Origin: Clostridium sp.
GTDB lineage: Bacteria; Bacillota; Clostridia; Clostridiales; Clostridiaceae
NCBI GenBank assembly: GCA_031292145.1
Contig: JARLHR010000042.1
Span: 1 to 64,000 of the forward strand
Direction: 5' to 3'
Length of the DNA stretch: 64,000 bases
Shown here: piece after piece, positions 44,073 through 54,129 of the stretch
How positions within the stretch are numbered: position 1 is the stretch's first letter
How the letters are laid out: every line of letters starts with the position of its first letter
Program-made: the position numbers and the translations under genes
Notes under the pieces: generated by a model
The model's input: only the letters and a program-made list of their open reading frames with translations
Told to the model about the DNA's origin: nothing
The model's database searches: none

Positions 44073-45994
44073 GCGAAAATCGTAATAAAGTAAATGGAAG
44101 ACCGGGCGGTTTCGGTGGCGGACCAATGGGATCTTTTGCTGGTCCAAAAGTAAAAGCAAAAGATTTTAAAGGGACATTAAAAAGATTATTAAATTATTTG
44201 AAACCACAAAGAGTTAAATTTATATTAGTTTTTATATTTGCTATAGCGAGTACTATATTTAATATAGTAGGTCCTAAAATTTCAGGAAAGGCAATAACTA
44301 GATTAGTCGAAGGATTAGTAGCTAAATTTACTGCAATTGCACAAAATGCAGCATTAGTTAAAGCAGGAAAATCAGGTAATATTCCAGTACCAGGCATTGA
44401 TTTTCAGTATATAGGTGATATTCTTTTATTACTACTTGGATTATATATTATAAGTACACTTTTTGGGTTCCTTCAACAATATATTATGGCAGGGGTTGCT
44501 CAAAAGACAGTATATAATTTAAGAAAAGAAGTTGAAGATAAAATTTCACGTTTACCACTTAAATTCTTTGATTCAAGAACTCATGGTGAAATTTTAAGTC
44601 GTGTAACAAATGATGTTGATAATATTTCAACAACTCTTCAACAAAGTTTGACTCAGCTTATTACTTCTTTAGTAACTATTATTGGAGTTATTATTATGAT
44701 GTTAACTATAAGTCCAATAATGACATTAGTTGTAATTTTAACATTACCATTATATATAGGTATAACAGCTTTTGTTGCTAAACATTCTCAAAAATACTTT
44801 GCTGCTCAACAAAAAGAAATTGGAGCTCTTAATGGTCATGTAGAAGAAATGTATACAGGGCATAAAATTGTTAAAGTTTTTGGACATGAAAAAGATTCAA
44901 TAAAAGAGTTTGAAAATATTAATGATAAACTTTATAAGGCTGGATGGAAAGCTCAGTTTATATCGGGAATAATAATGCCAATGATGAGATTTGTAAGTAA
45001 TATCGGTTACGTAATAGTTTGTGTTGTTGGTGGATACCTTGCAACGTTAGGTAAAATTAGTATTGGTGATATTCAAGCTTTCATACAATACTCAAATCAA
45101 TTTACTCAACCAATAGTTCAAACTGCTAATATTGCTAATATAATTCAATCAACAGTTGCATCTGCTGAAAGAGTTTTTGAGCTTTTAGATGAAATAGAGG
45201 AATTACCAGATGCTGATGATGCTAAGGTTATACAATTCCCTAAAGGTGAAGTTAAATTTGATAATGTTGATTTTAGCTATAAACCAGATGAATCCCTTAT
45301 TGAGGATATGAACATTGATGTAAAACAAGGCCATACAATTGCAATTGTTGGGCCAACTGGAGCAGGTAAAACTACACTCGTTAATTTACTTATGCGTTTT
45401 TATGAAATAAATTCTGGTAAAATTACAATAGATGGCGTAGATATCAGGGATATAAAACGAGGTGCCTTACATAATATGTTTGGTATGGTTCTTCAAGATA
45501 CATGGTTATTTAATGGAACTATAATGGATAATATAGCTTATGGTAAAGAAGGTGCTACTGAGGAAGAAGTTATTCAAGCTGCAAAAGCAGCTCATGCACA
45601 TCACTTTATTAAAACTCTTCCTGATGGATATAACACAATATTAAATGAAGAAGCTTCAAATATATCTCAAGGACAAAAACAGCTTCTTACAATAGCAAGA
45701 GCAATACTTGCAAATCCAACCATAATGATACTTGATGAAGCTACAAGCAGTGTTGATTCAAGAACAGAGGTTTATATACAAAAGGCTATGACGGAACTTA
45801 TGAAGGATAGAACAAGTTTTGTAATTGCACATAGACTTTCTACAATTAGGGATGCTGAATTAATACTTGTAATGAATAAGGGAAGTATTATAGAAGTGGG
45901 AAATCATAACGAATTACTTGCTAAGAAAGGTTTCTATGCTGACCTATATAATAGTCAGTTTACTGGAGCTAATTTAGATGATGAAGTAGTATAA
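44069..45994 (+). CDS. ABC exporter half-transporter (permease-ATPase), subunit 2
   Basis: The 641-residue half-exporter has an N-terminal Gly-rich lead-in, six membrane segments at about 45-345 with a longer loop after the first, and a complete ATPase: Walker A GPTGAGKTT near residue 430, Walker B MILDEATSSVD with catalytic Glu. The signature is NISQGQKQL, with Q in place of the usual second G. With subunit 1 it forms an MsbA/BmrCD-like multidrug or lipid exporter. ATGA overlap means coupled translation. Confidence 0.9.
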   Translation: MSENRNKVNGRPGGFGGGPMGSFAGPKVKAKDFKGTLKRLLNYLKPQRVKFILVFIFAIASTIFNIVGPKISGKAITRLVEGLVAKFTAIAQNAALVKAGKSGNIPVPGIDFQYIGDILLLLLGLYIISTLFGFLQQYIMAGVAQKTVYNLRKEVEDKISRLPLKFFDSRTHGEILSRVTNDVDNISTTLQQSLTQLITSLVTIIGVIIMMLTISPIMTLVVILTLPLYIGITAFVAKHSQKYFAAQQKEIGALNGHVEEMYTGHKIVKVFGHEKDSIKEFENINDKLYKAGWKAQFISGIIMPMMRFVSNIGYVIVCVVGGYLATLGKISIGDIQAFIQYSNQFTQPIVQTANIANIIQSTVASAERVFELLDEIEELPDADDAKVIQFPKGEVKFDNVDFSYKPDESLIEDMNIDVKQGHTIAIVGPTGAGKTTLVNLLMRFYEINSGKITIDGVDIRDIKRGALHNMFGMVLQDTWLFNGTIMDNIAYGKEGATEEEVIQAAKAAHAHHFIKTLPDGYNTILNEEASNISQGQKQLLTIARAILANPTIMILDEATSSVDSRTEVYIQKAMTELMKDRTSFVIAHRLSTIRDAELILVMNKGSIIEVGNHNELLAKKGFYADLYNSQFTGANLDDEVV

Positions 45995-46003
45995 ATTTAA
46001 ATG

Positions 46004-46043
46004 AAGAGTTTATGTTCAGTTAATTTGAGCATAAGCTCTTTTA
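46004..46043 (+). terminator. Intrinsic terminator of the marR-ABC operon
   Basis: AAGAGTTTATG and CATAAGCTCTT pair (one G-U) around a 15-base loop followed by TTTAT. Confidence 0.78.
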
Positions 46044-46132
46044 TAATGCCTAAAAAATAATAAATTAAAAGTACTATATAACCTAAGAATTAAATGCTAA
46101 AATATAGTTAGAAAATTGCATGGAGGAAAGAA

Positions 46133-46615
46133 ATGAAAGATATAGCTAATTATGAAATTCAAAGCATAGAAAAAATGAGAAAAGCAACAGTTGATGATTT
46201 AGAAACTATAGTTAAATTTAATTATAACTTAGCTAAAGAAACAGAAGATAAAGAACTAGATTTAGAAATCCTTACTAAAGGAGTAGAATCAATATTAATA
46301 GATGGATCTAAGGGACAATATTATGTTTATGTAATTGATAATAAAGTAGTTGGACAAATTATGCATACATATGAATGGAGCGATTGGAGGAATGGAATGT
46401 TCCTTTGGGTTCAAAGTGTGTATGTTGATGCTGCTTATAGAAGACAAGGTATATATAAAAAGTTATACAATCATATTAAAAACATATGTGATAATGATGA
46501 GGGGATAACTGGCATAAGATTATATGTAGAAAAGGAAAATTTAAATGCTAAAGCTACATATAAATCTTTGGGAATGTATGAATGTGATTACCATATGTAT
46601 GAGTATGAAAAATAG
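46133..46615 (+). CDS. GNAT family N-acetyltransferase
   Basis: The 160-residue GNAT protein has RKATVDDLETIVKFNYNLA at the start, WVQSVYVDAAYRRQGIYKKLY as the acetyl-CoA loop (R-R-Q-G-I-Y), and LYVEKENLNAKATYKSLGM near the end. This order is typical of small-molecule or protein acetyltransferases. Substrate is unknown. GGAGG precedes ATG. Confidence 0.88.
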   Translation: MKDIANYEIQSIEKMRKATVDDLETIVKFNYNLAKETEDKELDLEILTKGVESILIDGSKGQYYVYVIDNKVVGQIMHTYEWSDWRNGMFLWVQSVYVDAAYRRQGIYKKLYNHIKNICDNDEGITGIRLYVEKENLNAKATYKSLGMYECDYHMYEYEK

Positions 46616-46772
46616 ATTAAATTTATAAGTTATGAAATTATTCAGAGTTAAAGAATATATATATTGAGAATAGAAGAGTGAAGCTAAAGTTAAATATAAA
46701 TATAAATTTAAATGGAAAGGATGTGAAGGTTTAAAGGGGGATGGGAAAATAATCTCTCTTTGAAAGAACGTT

Positions 46773-47576
46773 ATGGAAAATAATAAGATAGTAAGGGATG
46801 GGCATATTCATTCGCCATATTGCCCTCATGGAACTAAAGATAGTTTTGAAATGTATATAGAAAAGGCACTTATGGAAGGATTAGAGGAAATGACTTTTAC
46901 TGAACATATGCCTTTTCCTGCCTATTTTGATGATAACGTAAAGTTCTTAGATGAATGTGCACCAACAAAAGAAGTTATAGAAAAGTACTTTGAAGATCTA
47001 GAAGAATTAAAGCTTAAATATAACGATAAAATAAAGATAAACAAAGGCTTAGAGGTAGATTTTGTTGAAGGCTATGAAGATGAAACAAGGGGACTTCTTG
47101 ATGTTTATGGCTCTAAATTAGAGGATGGAATTTTATCAGTTCATTTTATAAAAATAGATGATAAATATATCGCAATTGATTGGATACCTGGATTTGAAGA
47201 AGCCTTAAAGAGGTTAGGGACAATTGAAGAAATATATGATAGGTATTATGAAACTGTGCTAAAAGCTATTAAAGCTGATTTGGGTGAATTTAAGCCTAAA
47301 CGTATAGGACATCCTAATTTAATTAGAATTTTTAATAGGCTATACCCTATAGAATACAAAAATATAGAGCTTCTAGAGAAAATAGTAAAAGAAATAAAGA
47401 AAAGAGATTATGAAGTAGATGTGAATACAGCAGGGCTTAGAAAACCGCATTGTGGCGAAATATATGTATCTGATATATTTAAAGAATTAGTGGAAAAACA
47501 TAATGTGAAAAAAGTATATGGCTCTGATTCACATACTGCAAGCGATGTAGGAAGGGATTTTAATAAGGCACATTAA
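46773..47576 (+). CDS. Histidinol-phosphatase (PHP domain, HisJ/HisK family)
   Basis: The 267-residue PHP-fold metallophosphatase has DGHIHSPYCPHG near residue 9 (metal His pair), MTFTEHMPFP near 40, GLEVDFVEG near 90, LSVHFIKI near 121 and GSDSHTASDVG near the end. Members hydrolyse histidinol phosphate in histidine synthesis. The other his genes are not beside it. No good ribosome site is adjacent to ATG 46773; the GGGGGATGGG tract 30 bases upstream is too far. Confidence 0.85.
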   Translation: MENNKIVRDGHIHSPYCPHGTKDSFEMYIEKALMEGLEEMTFTEHMPFPAYFDDNVKFLDECAPTKEVIEKYFEDLEELKLKYNDKIKINKGLEVDFVEGYEDETRGLLDVYGSKLEDGILSVHFIKIDDKYIAIDWIPGFEEALKRLGTIEEIYDRYYETVLKAIKADLGEFKPKRIGHPNLIRIFNRLYPIEYKNIELLEKIVKEIKKRDYEVDVNTAGLRKPHCGEIYVSDIFKELVEKHNVKKVYGSDSHTASDVGRDFNKAH

Positions 47577-47678
47577 GAAATTAATGTTGTGGAGGACAAT
47601 TAAAGAGTAAATTATTGAGACATATAAAAGAAAATATAATATAATAGAACGAAGATGCTTAGTTAAGGAGGCAAAAAT

Positions 47679-47816
47679 ATGAATGAGAAAAATATAGAAC
47701 TTATGAAGAAGTTGATCGAAGAAAAGAAACAAAAAGGAAATAATACTAAAAATACAGAAAAACCTAAAAAGGTGATTGGCAGAATGTTATTACATAGTGG
47801 AAGAACATCATTGTAA
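47679..47816 (+). CDS. Small basic protein, 45 residues
   Basis: ATG 47679 follows AAGGAGGCAAAA, an ideal ribosome site. The peptide is Lys/Glu-rich in the first half (MNEKNIELMKKLIEEKKQKG) and ends VIGRMLLHSGRTSL. I do not recognise a family, but the ribosome site and the terminator downstream support a real gene. Confidence 0.6.
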   Translation: MNEKNIELMKKLIEEKKQKGNNTKNTEKPKKVIGRMLLHSGRTSL

Positions 47817-48289
47817 AATAATTTGTTGTTGAATTAATTATGACTATTAAGGATACTGGACACGAATTTATTTTAAAGTTAAGCATACACTATCTCTGTT
47901 AATGTTGAATTTTTAAGCTGTGGAAGTATCCATGGCTTTTTTGTCATTAATATGTGTTAATAAATTATGTTTGTTTAAGAAAAGAAATTGCTGCAATTCA
48001 GATAAAAACGCTTATAAAAAGCTACAATTATGAAAATAATAAAAAGTAGCCAGGATTATAATATAAATACGTTTTCAAGCATATATCAGTATTTTGGAGT
48101 ACTTTTTTATGGCAGAGAATAGTGGTATAATATAAAAAAAGTTTTTAATGGAATTATTATAAGTGTAAAAAATTACTGCTATTAGTAGGATTAAAGATAG
48201 TGTTTTTTATAAAAAACTTATAAGAATGAGAGGGAATATTCTTTTCAAGATATAGATATTGGTAATACATATATGATAGGAGATTTTAA
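47817..48289. other. Intergenic region with terminator, upstream of the HD-GYP gene
   Basis: It contains the terminator at 47915-47942. A weak stem (GCTAC...GTAGC at about 48021-48054) follows. No riboswitch consensus (including c-di-GMP type) or coding frame is apparent. Confidence 0.5.
47915..47942 (+). terminator. Intrinsic terminator after the 45-residue gene
   Basis: AAGCTGTGG and CCATGGCTT pair (two G-U) around AAGTAT, followed by TTTTTTG. Confidence 0.75.
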
Positions 48290-49543
48290 ATGAAAAAACA
48301 TTTTAATGTTACAATAAAACAGCTTTTACGCGTTATTAATAGAGCTATTAGTTTTGCAGATAAAAAACTTTTAAACCATGGAGAAGAAGTAGCATATATA
48401 ATGCTAAACTTATTAAAAGCGGATGGAAGCTATAGCGAGGAAGAAATATTAAAAATTTGTGTGCTATCTACATTTCATGATATTGGTGCTTATAAGGTTA
48501 CAGAAAGTGATAATCTTTTGGATAGTGATATAGTATCACCATATAACCATGCTATTTATGGTTCATTGTTTATAAAATATTTTTCGCCATTGTCTGATTT
48601 ATACAACTTAGTGTTAGGGCATCATTTTACGGTTAAATATTTTAAGGACAAGCAAATGGAGGTGTTATCTAAAGAAGGATTATTATTAAATTTTGCCGAT
48701 TATATAGATAGAGTATATTTAAATAAAAATGCTTTGGAAAAAATTTATACTCAAGATAGTGATAAATATTATTTAAAAGAGCATATAGACTTATTTGTAA
48801 AAGCAGATAAAGAATTCAATTTTTTGAATAAGTTATTCGATGGATCTTATGTAACTGAGTTATATGATTTTTTTGAAGCTAAAATTGTAACTAGGGAAGA
48901 AATAATATCTTATAGTAAAATGTTAGCATATTCTATTGATTTTAGAAGTGAAGCAACAGTTAGACATACAATAACTGTTGAAGCTATAAGTTATCAAATT
49001 GCAAAATTATATGGATTTGATGAAGAAACTTTAACCGATATTGGTGTTGCAGCAGTACTTCATGATATAGGAAAAATAGCAGTTCCGGTAGACATCTTGG
49101 AGAAGCCTGGAAGTCTTACTGATGAGGAATTTGAAATTATGAAAAGTCATGCTCTGCTTGGATATAATATTTTAAGTGATTTGAATATTGATGATATAAG
49201 AGATATAGGAACACTTCATCATGAAAAATTAGATGGAACTGGATATCCTTTTGGTCTAAAGGAATCACAAATTACACCAGAGATGAGAATATTAGCAATA
49301 GGGGATATTGTTAGTGCTTTGTTAGGTGTACGGAGTTATAAAAAAGAATTTAGTAAAGAAGAAATAATAAAAATATTAAAAAATATGTCTGATTATAATA
49401 AAATTGATTTAAATATAACAGAGCTTTTCATAGAAAATTATGATTATATAATTGAAAAGGCAACAAATGATTCTAAAGATTTAATGGATAAATATTTAAA
49501 TTTAAATACTGAATATGAAGAATTATTAAAATATTATTCTTAA
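48290..49543 (+). CDS. HD-GYP domain protein with two HD domains
   Basis: The 417-residue protein has an N-terminal HD-like domain at about 15-190 (FHDIGAYKV; LGHHFTVKYF; NFADYIDRVY) and a complete C-terminal HD-GYP domain at about 220-400. The latter has H-D at 258-259 (LHDIGKIAVP), HHEKLDGTGYP with G318-Y319-P320, and GDIVSALLGVR. HD-GYP proteins hydrolyse cyclic di-GMP. With no membrane segment it is a cytosolic enzyme, whose first HD domain may be a sensor. TAGGAGAT precedes ATG. Confidence 0.88.
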   Translation: MKKHFNVTIKQLLRVINRAISFADKKLLNHGEEVAYIMLNLLKADGSYSEEEILKICVLSTFHDIGAYKVTESDNLLDSDIVSPYNHAIYGSLFIKYFSPLSDLYNLVLGHHFTVKYFKDKQMEVLSKEGLLLNFADYIDRVYLNKNALEKIYTQDSDKYYLKEHIDLFVKADKEFNFLNKLFDGSYVTELYDFFEAKIVTREEIISYSKMLAYSIDFRSEATVRHTITVEAISYQIAKLYGFDEETLTDIGVAAVLHDIGKIAVPVDILEKPGSLTDEEFEIMKSHALLGYNILSDLNIDDIRDIGTLHHEKLDGTGYPFGLKESQITPEMRILAIGDIVSALLGVRSYKKEFSKEEIIKILKNMSDYNKIDLNITELFIENYDYIIEKATNDSKDLMDKYLNLNTEYEELLKYYS

Positions 49544-49630
49544 TAATAATTATTAAAAAGTATTTATACTTTAACAATATTATGTTAATATATAAATAAC
49601 CCTAAAACACTTTAAAGATAATTCTCATTA

Positions 49631-49660
49631 AATGCAGTCATTAATTTGGCTGTATTTTTT
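49631..49660 (+). terminator. Intrinsic terminator after the HD-GYP gene
   Basis: ATGCAGTC and GGCTGTAT pair with G-U wobbles around ATTAATTT, then TTTTTT. Confidence 0.7.
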
Positions 49661-49784
49661 ATATAGAAATAGAGAGTTAAGGGTGATTATTTTAATCTAA
49701 TTTTTATTTAGTGTTATTTACAGCTATATATTGACAAAGTTTTCTATTCATATAAACTTATTAGTGAGAGAAAGGGGGAGCTAA

Positions 49785-50207
49785 ATGAAAAAAATAATTA
49801 CTGGCGTATTATTTGGATTAATATTATTTTCATTAGTTGGATATAGTAGTTTTACAGAAAGAGTTAAAACTGAGTATAATAATAGAACTAAATATGAAGG
49901 AATAAATATAAAACAAATAAAAGAAGAGAAAGCTATTGATGCATCTGGGGAAGAAATAGGTAAAAGAGCAACAGTAACATATAATCCAGATAAAATAACA
50001 AATGAATCTTTAAGTAATTTTTATAAAGATAAAATTAAGGGGACTGGATATAGATATTATACTTTGATAAATGAAAAGGATAATACACAAGGAATAGTAT
50101 CAGTCGCATGTATAAATGTATTAACATATGGTGAAATAGATGATGCCGGAGCTATAGTTAAAGCAAATAAAAATTTTGAAGTTAAGATAGATGAGGTGGA
50201 AAGCTAG
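49785..50207 (+). CDS. Predicted exported protein of unknown function
   Basis: The 140-residue protein has an N-terminal signal or anchor segment (KKIITGVLFGLILFSLVGYSS, no lipobox Cys, residues 2-22). A small alpha/beta domain follows with RATVTYNPDKITNESLSNFYKDKI and VSVACINVLTYG. I cannot assign a family. AAAGGGGGAG precedes ATG. It ends 59 bases before leuA, with no terminator evident between them. Confidence 0.65.
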   Translation: MKKIITGVLFGLILFSLVGYSSFTERVKTEYNNRTKYEGINIKQIKEEKAIDASGEEIGKRATVTYNPDKITNESLSNFYKDKIKGTGYRYYTLINEKDNTQGIVSVACINVLTYGEIDDAGAIVKANKNFEVKIDEVES

Positions 50208-50266
50208 AAAAAAAGAGATGTATAATTCAATTTTATAATAAATATATATTCGGGGGGCTTATATAA

Positions 50267-51937
50267 ATGTTAAATTATAAGAAGTATAAAAGATTTGAAA
50301 CAATAAAATTAAAGGATAGAACATGGCCAGATAATGAAATAACAAAGGCGCCAATTTGGTGTAGTGTTGATTTAAGAGATGGAAATCAAGCGCTTATAAA
50401 TCCAATGACAGTAGATGAAAAAATAGAATTTTTTAAACTACTTGTCAAGCTTGGATTTAAGCAAATTGAAGTAGGGTTTCCTTCAGCATCACAAATTGAA
50501 TATGACTTTTTAAGAAGATTAGTAGAAGAAAATCATATTCCAGAGGATGTTGTAGTGCAGGTGTTAACGCAAGCTAGACCGCACCTAATTAAAAGAACCT
50601 TTGAATCATTAAAAGGTTTAAAAAAAGCTATTGTTCATATATATAATTCAACTTCAGTCCTTCAAAGAGATGTTGTATTTAATATGAGTAAAGAAGAAAT
50701 TAAAGAAATAGCTATTGAAGGAACTAAATTAGTAAAAGAATATACTCAAAGCTTTGATGGAGAAATTTTACTTGAATACTCTCCTGAAAGTTTTACAGGG
50801 ACAGAGGTTGAATATGCATTAGAAATTTGTGATGCAGTATTAGATACATGGGGAGCAACTAAAGAAAATAAGGTTATAATAAATCTCCCTTCAACAGTTC
50901 AAATGGGTACTCCAAATGTTTATGCTGACCAAATTGAATGGATGTGCAAAAACTTTAAAGATAGAGAAAGAGTAATAGTAAGTGTTCACCCTCATAATGA
51001 TAGAGGCACTGGAGTGGGGGATGCAGAACTTGCATTACTTGCAGGAGCAGACAGAGTTGAAGGAACTTTATTTGGAAATGGTGAAAGAACAGGTAATGTA
51101 GATATACTTACTATAGCTTATAATATGTTTTCCCATGGAGTTAATCCAGAGTTAAACCTTGAAAATGTCAATGAAATAATAGAAGTGTATGAAAGATGTG
51201 TTAAAATACCAGTACATGTAAGGCATCCATATGCAGGAAACCTTGTATTTACAGCATTCTCAGGTTCGCATCAAGATGCTATTAATAAGGGCATGAAGAG
51301 ATATCAGGAAAGAGAAGATAAAATATGGCAAGTTCCTTATTTGCCGATTGATCCAAGTGATTTAGGAAGAGAATACGAAGCATTAGTTAGAATTAACAGC
51401 CAGTCAGGTAAAGGTGGAATTGCCTTTGTTATGGATCATTGCTATGGCTTTAAGCTTCCAAAAACTATGCAAAAAGAGTTTGCGGATGTAATTCAAAAGA
51501 TTTCAGAAGGAAAAGGAGAAGTTTCTCCAGCAGAAGTTATGGATGCATTTGAAAAGGAATATTTAAATTTGGAAGAACCATTTAAATTAGTTAAATGTAC
51601 AATTTCTGATATTTCAGATGATACTGGTGAAGAAGATACTAAGGAAAATATAACAATAGTCTATAATGGACAATCAAAAGAAATTGAAGGAATAGGAAAT
51701 GGTCCTATAGATGCATTTAAAAATGCATTAGCTGAAAGTAGCTTAATCAATGTTAAAATTATTGATTACATAGAACATGCTTTAAGTACAGGTTCTGAAG
51801 CAAAAGCAGCAACTTATGTATATATGGAAAGAAATGATACAGGAAAGAAGACCTTTGGTGTTGGCGTTGATAGCAATACTACAAAAGCATCAATAAAGTC
51901 TATGATAAGTGCAATAAATAGATTATATTCTAAATAA
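50267..51937 (+). CDS. leuA: 2-isopropylmalate synthase
   Basis: The 556-residue protein of the longer leuA type joins acetyl-CoA to 2-ketoisovalerate, the first step of leucine synthesis. Residues about 28-300 form the TIM barrel with IWCSVDLRDGNQAL (metal Asp and catalytic Arg) and VSVHPHNDRGTGVGDAEL (metal His pair), and residues about 430-556 form the regulatory dimer domain (SLINVKIIDYIEHALSTGSEAKA). CGGGGGGC lies before ATG. I looked for a leucine T-box upstream and found none. It is followed by a perfect bidirectional terminator. Confidence 0.95.
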   Translation: MLNYKKYKRFETIKLKDRTWPDNEITKAPIWCSVDLRDGNQALINPMTVDEKIEFFKLLVKLGFKQIEVGFPSASQIEYDFLRRLVEENHIPEDVVVQVLTQARPHLIKRTFESLKGLKKAIVHIYNSTSVLQRDVVFNMSKEEIKEIAIEGTKLVKEYTQSFDGEILLEYSPESFTGTEVEYALEICDAVLDTWGATKENKVIINLPSTVQMGTPNVYADQIEWMCKNFKDRERVIVSVHPHNDRGTGVGDAELALLAGADRVEGTLFGNGERTGNVDILTIAYNMFSHGVNPELNLENVNEIIEVYERCVKIPVHVRHPYAGNLVFTAFSGSHQDAINKGMKRYQEREDKIWQVPYLPIDPSDLGREYEALVRINSQSGKGGIAFVMDHCYGFKLPKTMQKEFADVIQKISEGKGEVSPAEVMDAFEKEYLNLEEPFKLVKCTISDISDDTGEEDTKENITIVYNGQSKEIEGIGNGPIDAFKNALAESSLINVKIIDYIEHALSTGSEAKAATYVYMERNDTGKKTFGVGVDSNTTKASIKSMISAINRLYSK

Positions 51938-51956
51938 TTATCAAGGCACAATAAAA

Positions 51957-51999
51957 AATATAGCTAATATTATTTTAAATAATATTAGCTATATTTTTT
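51957..51999. terminator. Bidirectional terminator between leuA and the TVP38 gene
   Basis: ATATAGCTAATATTATT and AATAATATTAGCTATAT pair perfectly over 17 bp, flanked by AAAA and TTTTTT, and serve two convergent genes. Confidence 0.9.
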
Positions 52000-52636
52000 A
52001 TTCAACAACTTCATTATTCCATTTTTTGAAATTAATAAAATTAACTAACATCACAATAATTAACATAATTACAAATACATAAATAGAATATTTCATACTA
52101 ATTCCCAAAAATGTGTATAAAAGAATAACTGGAGTATCAGCTACAAATATGGTTAAAACATATTTAAGTAAAGTAATTTCTGCTAATGCAGAAAAGAAAC
52201 AAATTATATCACTGGGTACAATAGGTGAAGAAACACCTAAAGCTAAAATTTGTACATTATTCTTTTTTATCATGTTATATATTTTGGGATACTTTTCTAT
52301 TATTCTATTTTGATAACTCATACCAAATGTGAGCTTTGCAAAGAAAAATAATAAAATTTCACTAATTAAATTTGCAACAGCAGTTAATAGAAAAGCTTCT
52401 ATTGGATTAAATATAACCCCTCCAATAAGTATAAAAACAGTGCATGGAATTAAAGTGAAAATTCTTAATGACGCAATTATGAGAAATAATAATGCACTAT
52501 ATTCTTTATATGTATTTAAAAACTTTATAATTTTATCAGGCCCATTATTATATAATTCATACTTAAAAAATATTAATAAAATTGTTATCCAAAATAAAAA
52601 CACTATGAGTTTAAATAATTTATCTATTACATTCAA
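51998..52636 (-). CDS. TVP38/TMEM64 (DedA-like) family membrane protein
   Basis: The 212-residue protein has about five membrane segments and the VTT/SNARE-associated domain pattern: IPCTVFILIGGVIFNPIEAFLLTAVANLISEILLF-type region with the re-entrant G-G-x-x-F segment, then ALGVSSPIVPSDIICFFSALAEITLLKYV. Related proteins act as lipid scramblases or transporters. The start is unclear: TTG 52636 touches AAAGGAG directly, so a codon a few positions inside may be used. It is convergent with leuA. Confidence 0.82.
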   Translation of the reverse strand: MNVIDKLFKLIVFLFWITILLIFFKYELYNNGPDKIIKFLNTYKEYSALLFLIIASLRIFTLIPCTVFILIGGVIFNPIEAFLLTAVANLISEILLFFFAKLTFGMSYQNRIIEKYPKIYNMIKKNNVQILALGVSSPIVPSDIICFFSALAEITLLKYVLTIFVADTPVILLYTFLGISMKYSIYVFVIMLIIVMLVNFINFKKWNNEVVE

Positions 52637-53010
52637 CTCCTTTCTTTATATGTCTTATTTGTTCTATACATGAGTAATTTACCTTTATCTTTTTTCTTTA
52701 AAAATATTATACCAATAAAATTCAAAATATGTATTAAAATACAGGAAAATTAAGTTTTTTTTAATTATTAGTATTTTAATATCAATTATATTAATTTAAA
52801 TAGATTGCCTTTTGTATAATTAAAAATTCAAAAGGGGTGGACTAATAAAGCAATTTATTATTAATAACAGATGATTAGATTTACATGTATTAGTATCGCT
52901 GTAAGAATAGCCCTTATTAAACATATTGCATAGTGAATTTTTTTAGAAAAGAACAATAACTGAAAATAATCATATCGTATAATATGAATATGACTTTTAG
53001 GAGAAGGTTT
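52637..53010. other. Intergenic region at the left edge of the glycosylation island
   Basis: AT-rich, no gene or strong terminator is seen. AGGAGAAGG at 52999-53007 is the ribosome site of the DUF2920 gene. No sigma-28 (flagellar) promoter is convincing. Confidence 0.4.
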
Positions 53011-54129
53011 ATGTCAAAAAATTTTGGGGTCATATATTATGGGCATAATAGTGTTTATACAGATGAATATTTACAAAATAATTATAAGAAAAGAAAATTT
53101 CATGTTAAGTATAGTATTCCAAATAGCGGAGTTAATGAAGAGACAGGAATTTTACTTCTTATAGCAGGATATGGTGCACATTGTAATTCAAAAATATATA
53201 AAAAGATGAGAAGTGAATTTGCTGATAATTATAATCTGGTAACTATTCAATGTGATTATTTTGGATATGAATTTATGCAAGAATGTTTAGAAGAAGTAAC
53301 TATTGAATATATGGATCTAACAAAATTATACATTAGTACAACAAATAAAAAAATTTATTCAAATAATCGTCTTAATATAAATAAATTTTTAAATGCTAAT
53401 TTAAAATATAGAAATGAAATTGTAATAAAGAGTAATTTTAATGAAACTATAAAAAATTTCAATGACATGGGAGTAATGCAAGCATTGGATAACATCGTCG
53501 CTACTCTTAAGGTAATAAAGTATTTACAAAGGAAGAAGCTAAAATTTAATACTAATAAGATAATCATTATGGGGAATTCTCATGGTAGTTACTTGGGATA
53601 TTTATGTAATGTAGTGTGTAAAGGCTTATATACACATATATTAGATAATTCTGCTTGGATATATCCAGTTTATTATAATAAGGATAGATACCTAGTAAAA
53701 ACTAAAGGGAATTCTATAGTAGTAGTGAGATATGAGTATAAAATAAAAAATATTAATTCCTCTTTAAAAGGATTAAATATTAAAAATCTATACGGAAAAG
53801 TTAAAAATAAGTGTAAAATAGTGGTTTATCATGGTGAGGATGATACATTGATAACTGCAAAAGATAAATGCGAAACAGTAAAGAATATAAATAATAGTAT
53901 ATTTAACCTAATAAAAAAAGAGAATATTGATAATGTAATTTTCAAATCTGCTAATCATGGATTAGATGCTGATTTTCTAAAATTATTTGAAAAATTCTAT
54001 GCAGATTACTGTAATGATATTTCCTTAAATAATAAATTAAATATTAGTGCAAAGGTTGACGTGTTAGATGGGTTTATATTAGATTATAGTTCAGGTTTGC
54101 CACAGTTAATAAAAAATGAATGTCCATAA
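53011..54129 (+). CDS. DUF2920 family protein (alpha/beta hydrolase-like, flagellar-island associated)
   Basis: The protein of about 372 residues resembles the DUF2920 proteins known as motility paralogues in Campylobacter and found in clostridial flagellar glycosylation islands. It contains LLLIAGYGAHCNSKIY near residue 47, a nucleophile-elbow-like MGNSHGSYLG with S190, and VVYHGEDDTLIT and SANHGLDADF late, so an alpha/beta hydrolase fold is likely. Function is not established. ATG 53011 is 3 bases after AGGAGAAGG; ATG 52984 lies ahead of it without a ribosome site. Confidence 0.75.
   Translation: MSKNFGVIYYGHNSVYTDEYLQNNYKKRKFHVKYSIPNSGVNEETGILLLIAGYGAHCNSKIYKKMRSEFADNYNLVTIQCDYFGYEFMQECLEEVTIEYMDLTKLYISTTNKKIYSNNRLNINKFLNANLKYRNEIVIKSNFNETIKNFNDMGVMQALDNIVATLKVIKYLQRKKLKFNTNKIIIMGNSHGSYLGYLCNVVCKGLYTHILDNSAWIYPVYYNKDRYLVKTKGNSIVVVRYEYKIKNINSSLKGLNIKNLYGKVKNKCKIVVYHGEDDTLITAKDKCETVKNINNSIFNLIKKENIDNVIFKSANHGLDADFLKLFEKFYADYCNDISLNNKLNISAKVDVLDGFILDYSSGLPQLIKNECP

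Noticed and set aside
44069-44160. Gly-rich N-terminus of the second ABC subunit as a separate peptide
   Set aside because: It is in frame with the rest and begins at the ATGA-coupled start, so it is an N-terminal extension.
47817-48289. Possible cyclic di-GMP riboswitch upstream of the HD-GYP gene
   Set aside because: None of the conserved aptamer segments is present; only weak AT stems.
50208-50266. Possible T-box or leader control of leuA
   Set aside because: The spacer is only 59 bases with no specifier stem, T-box sequence or terminator.
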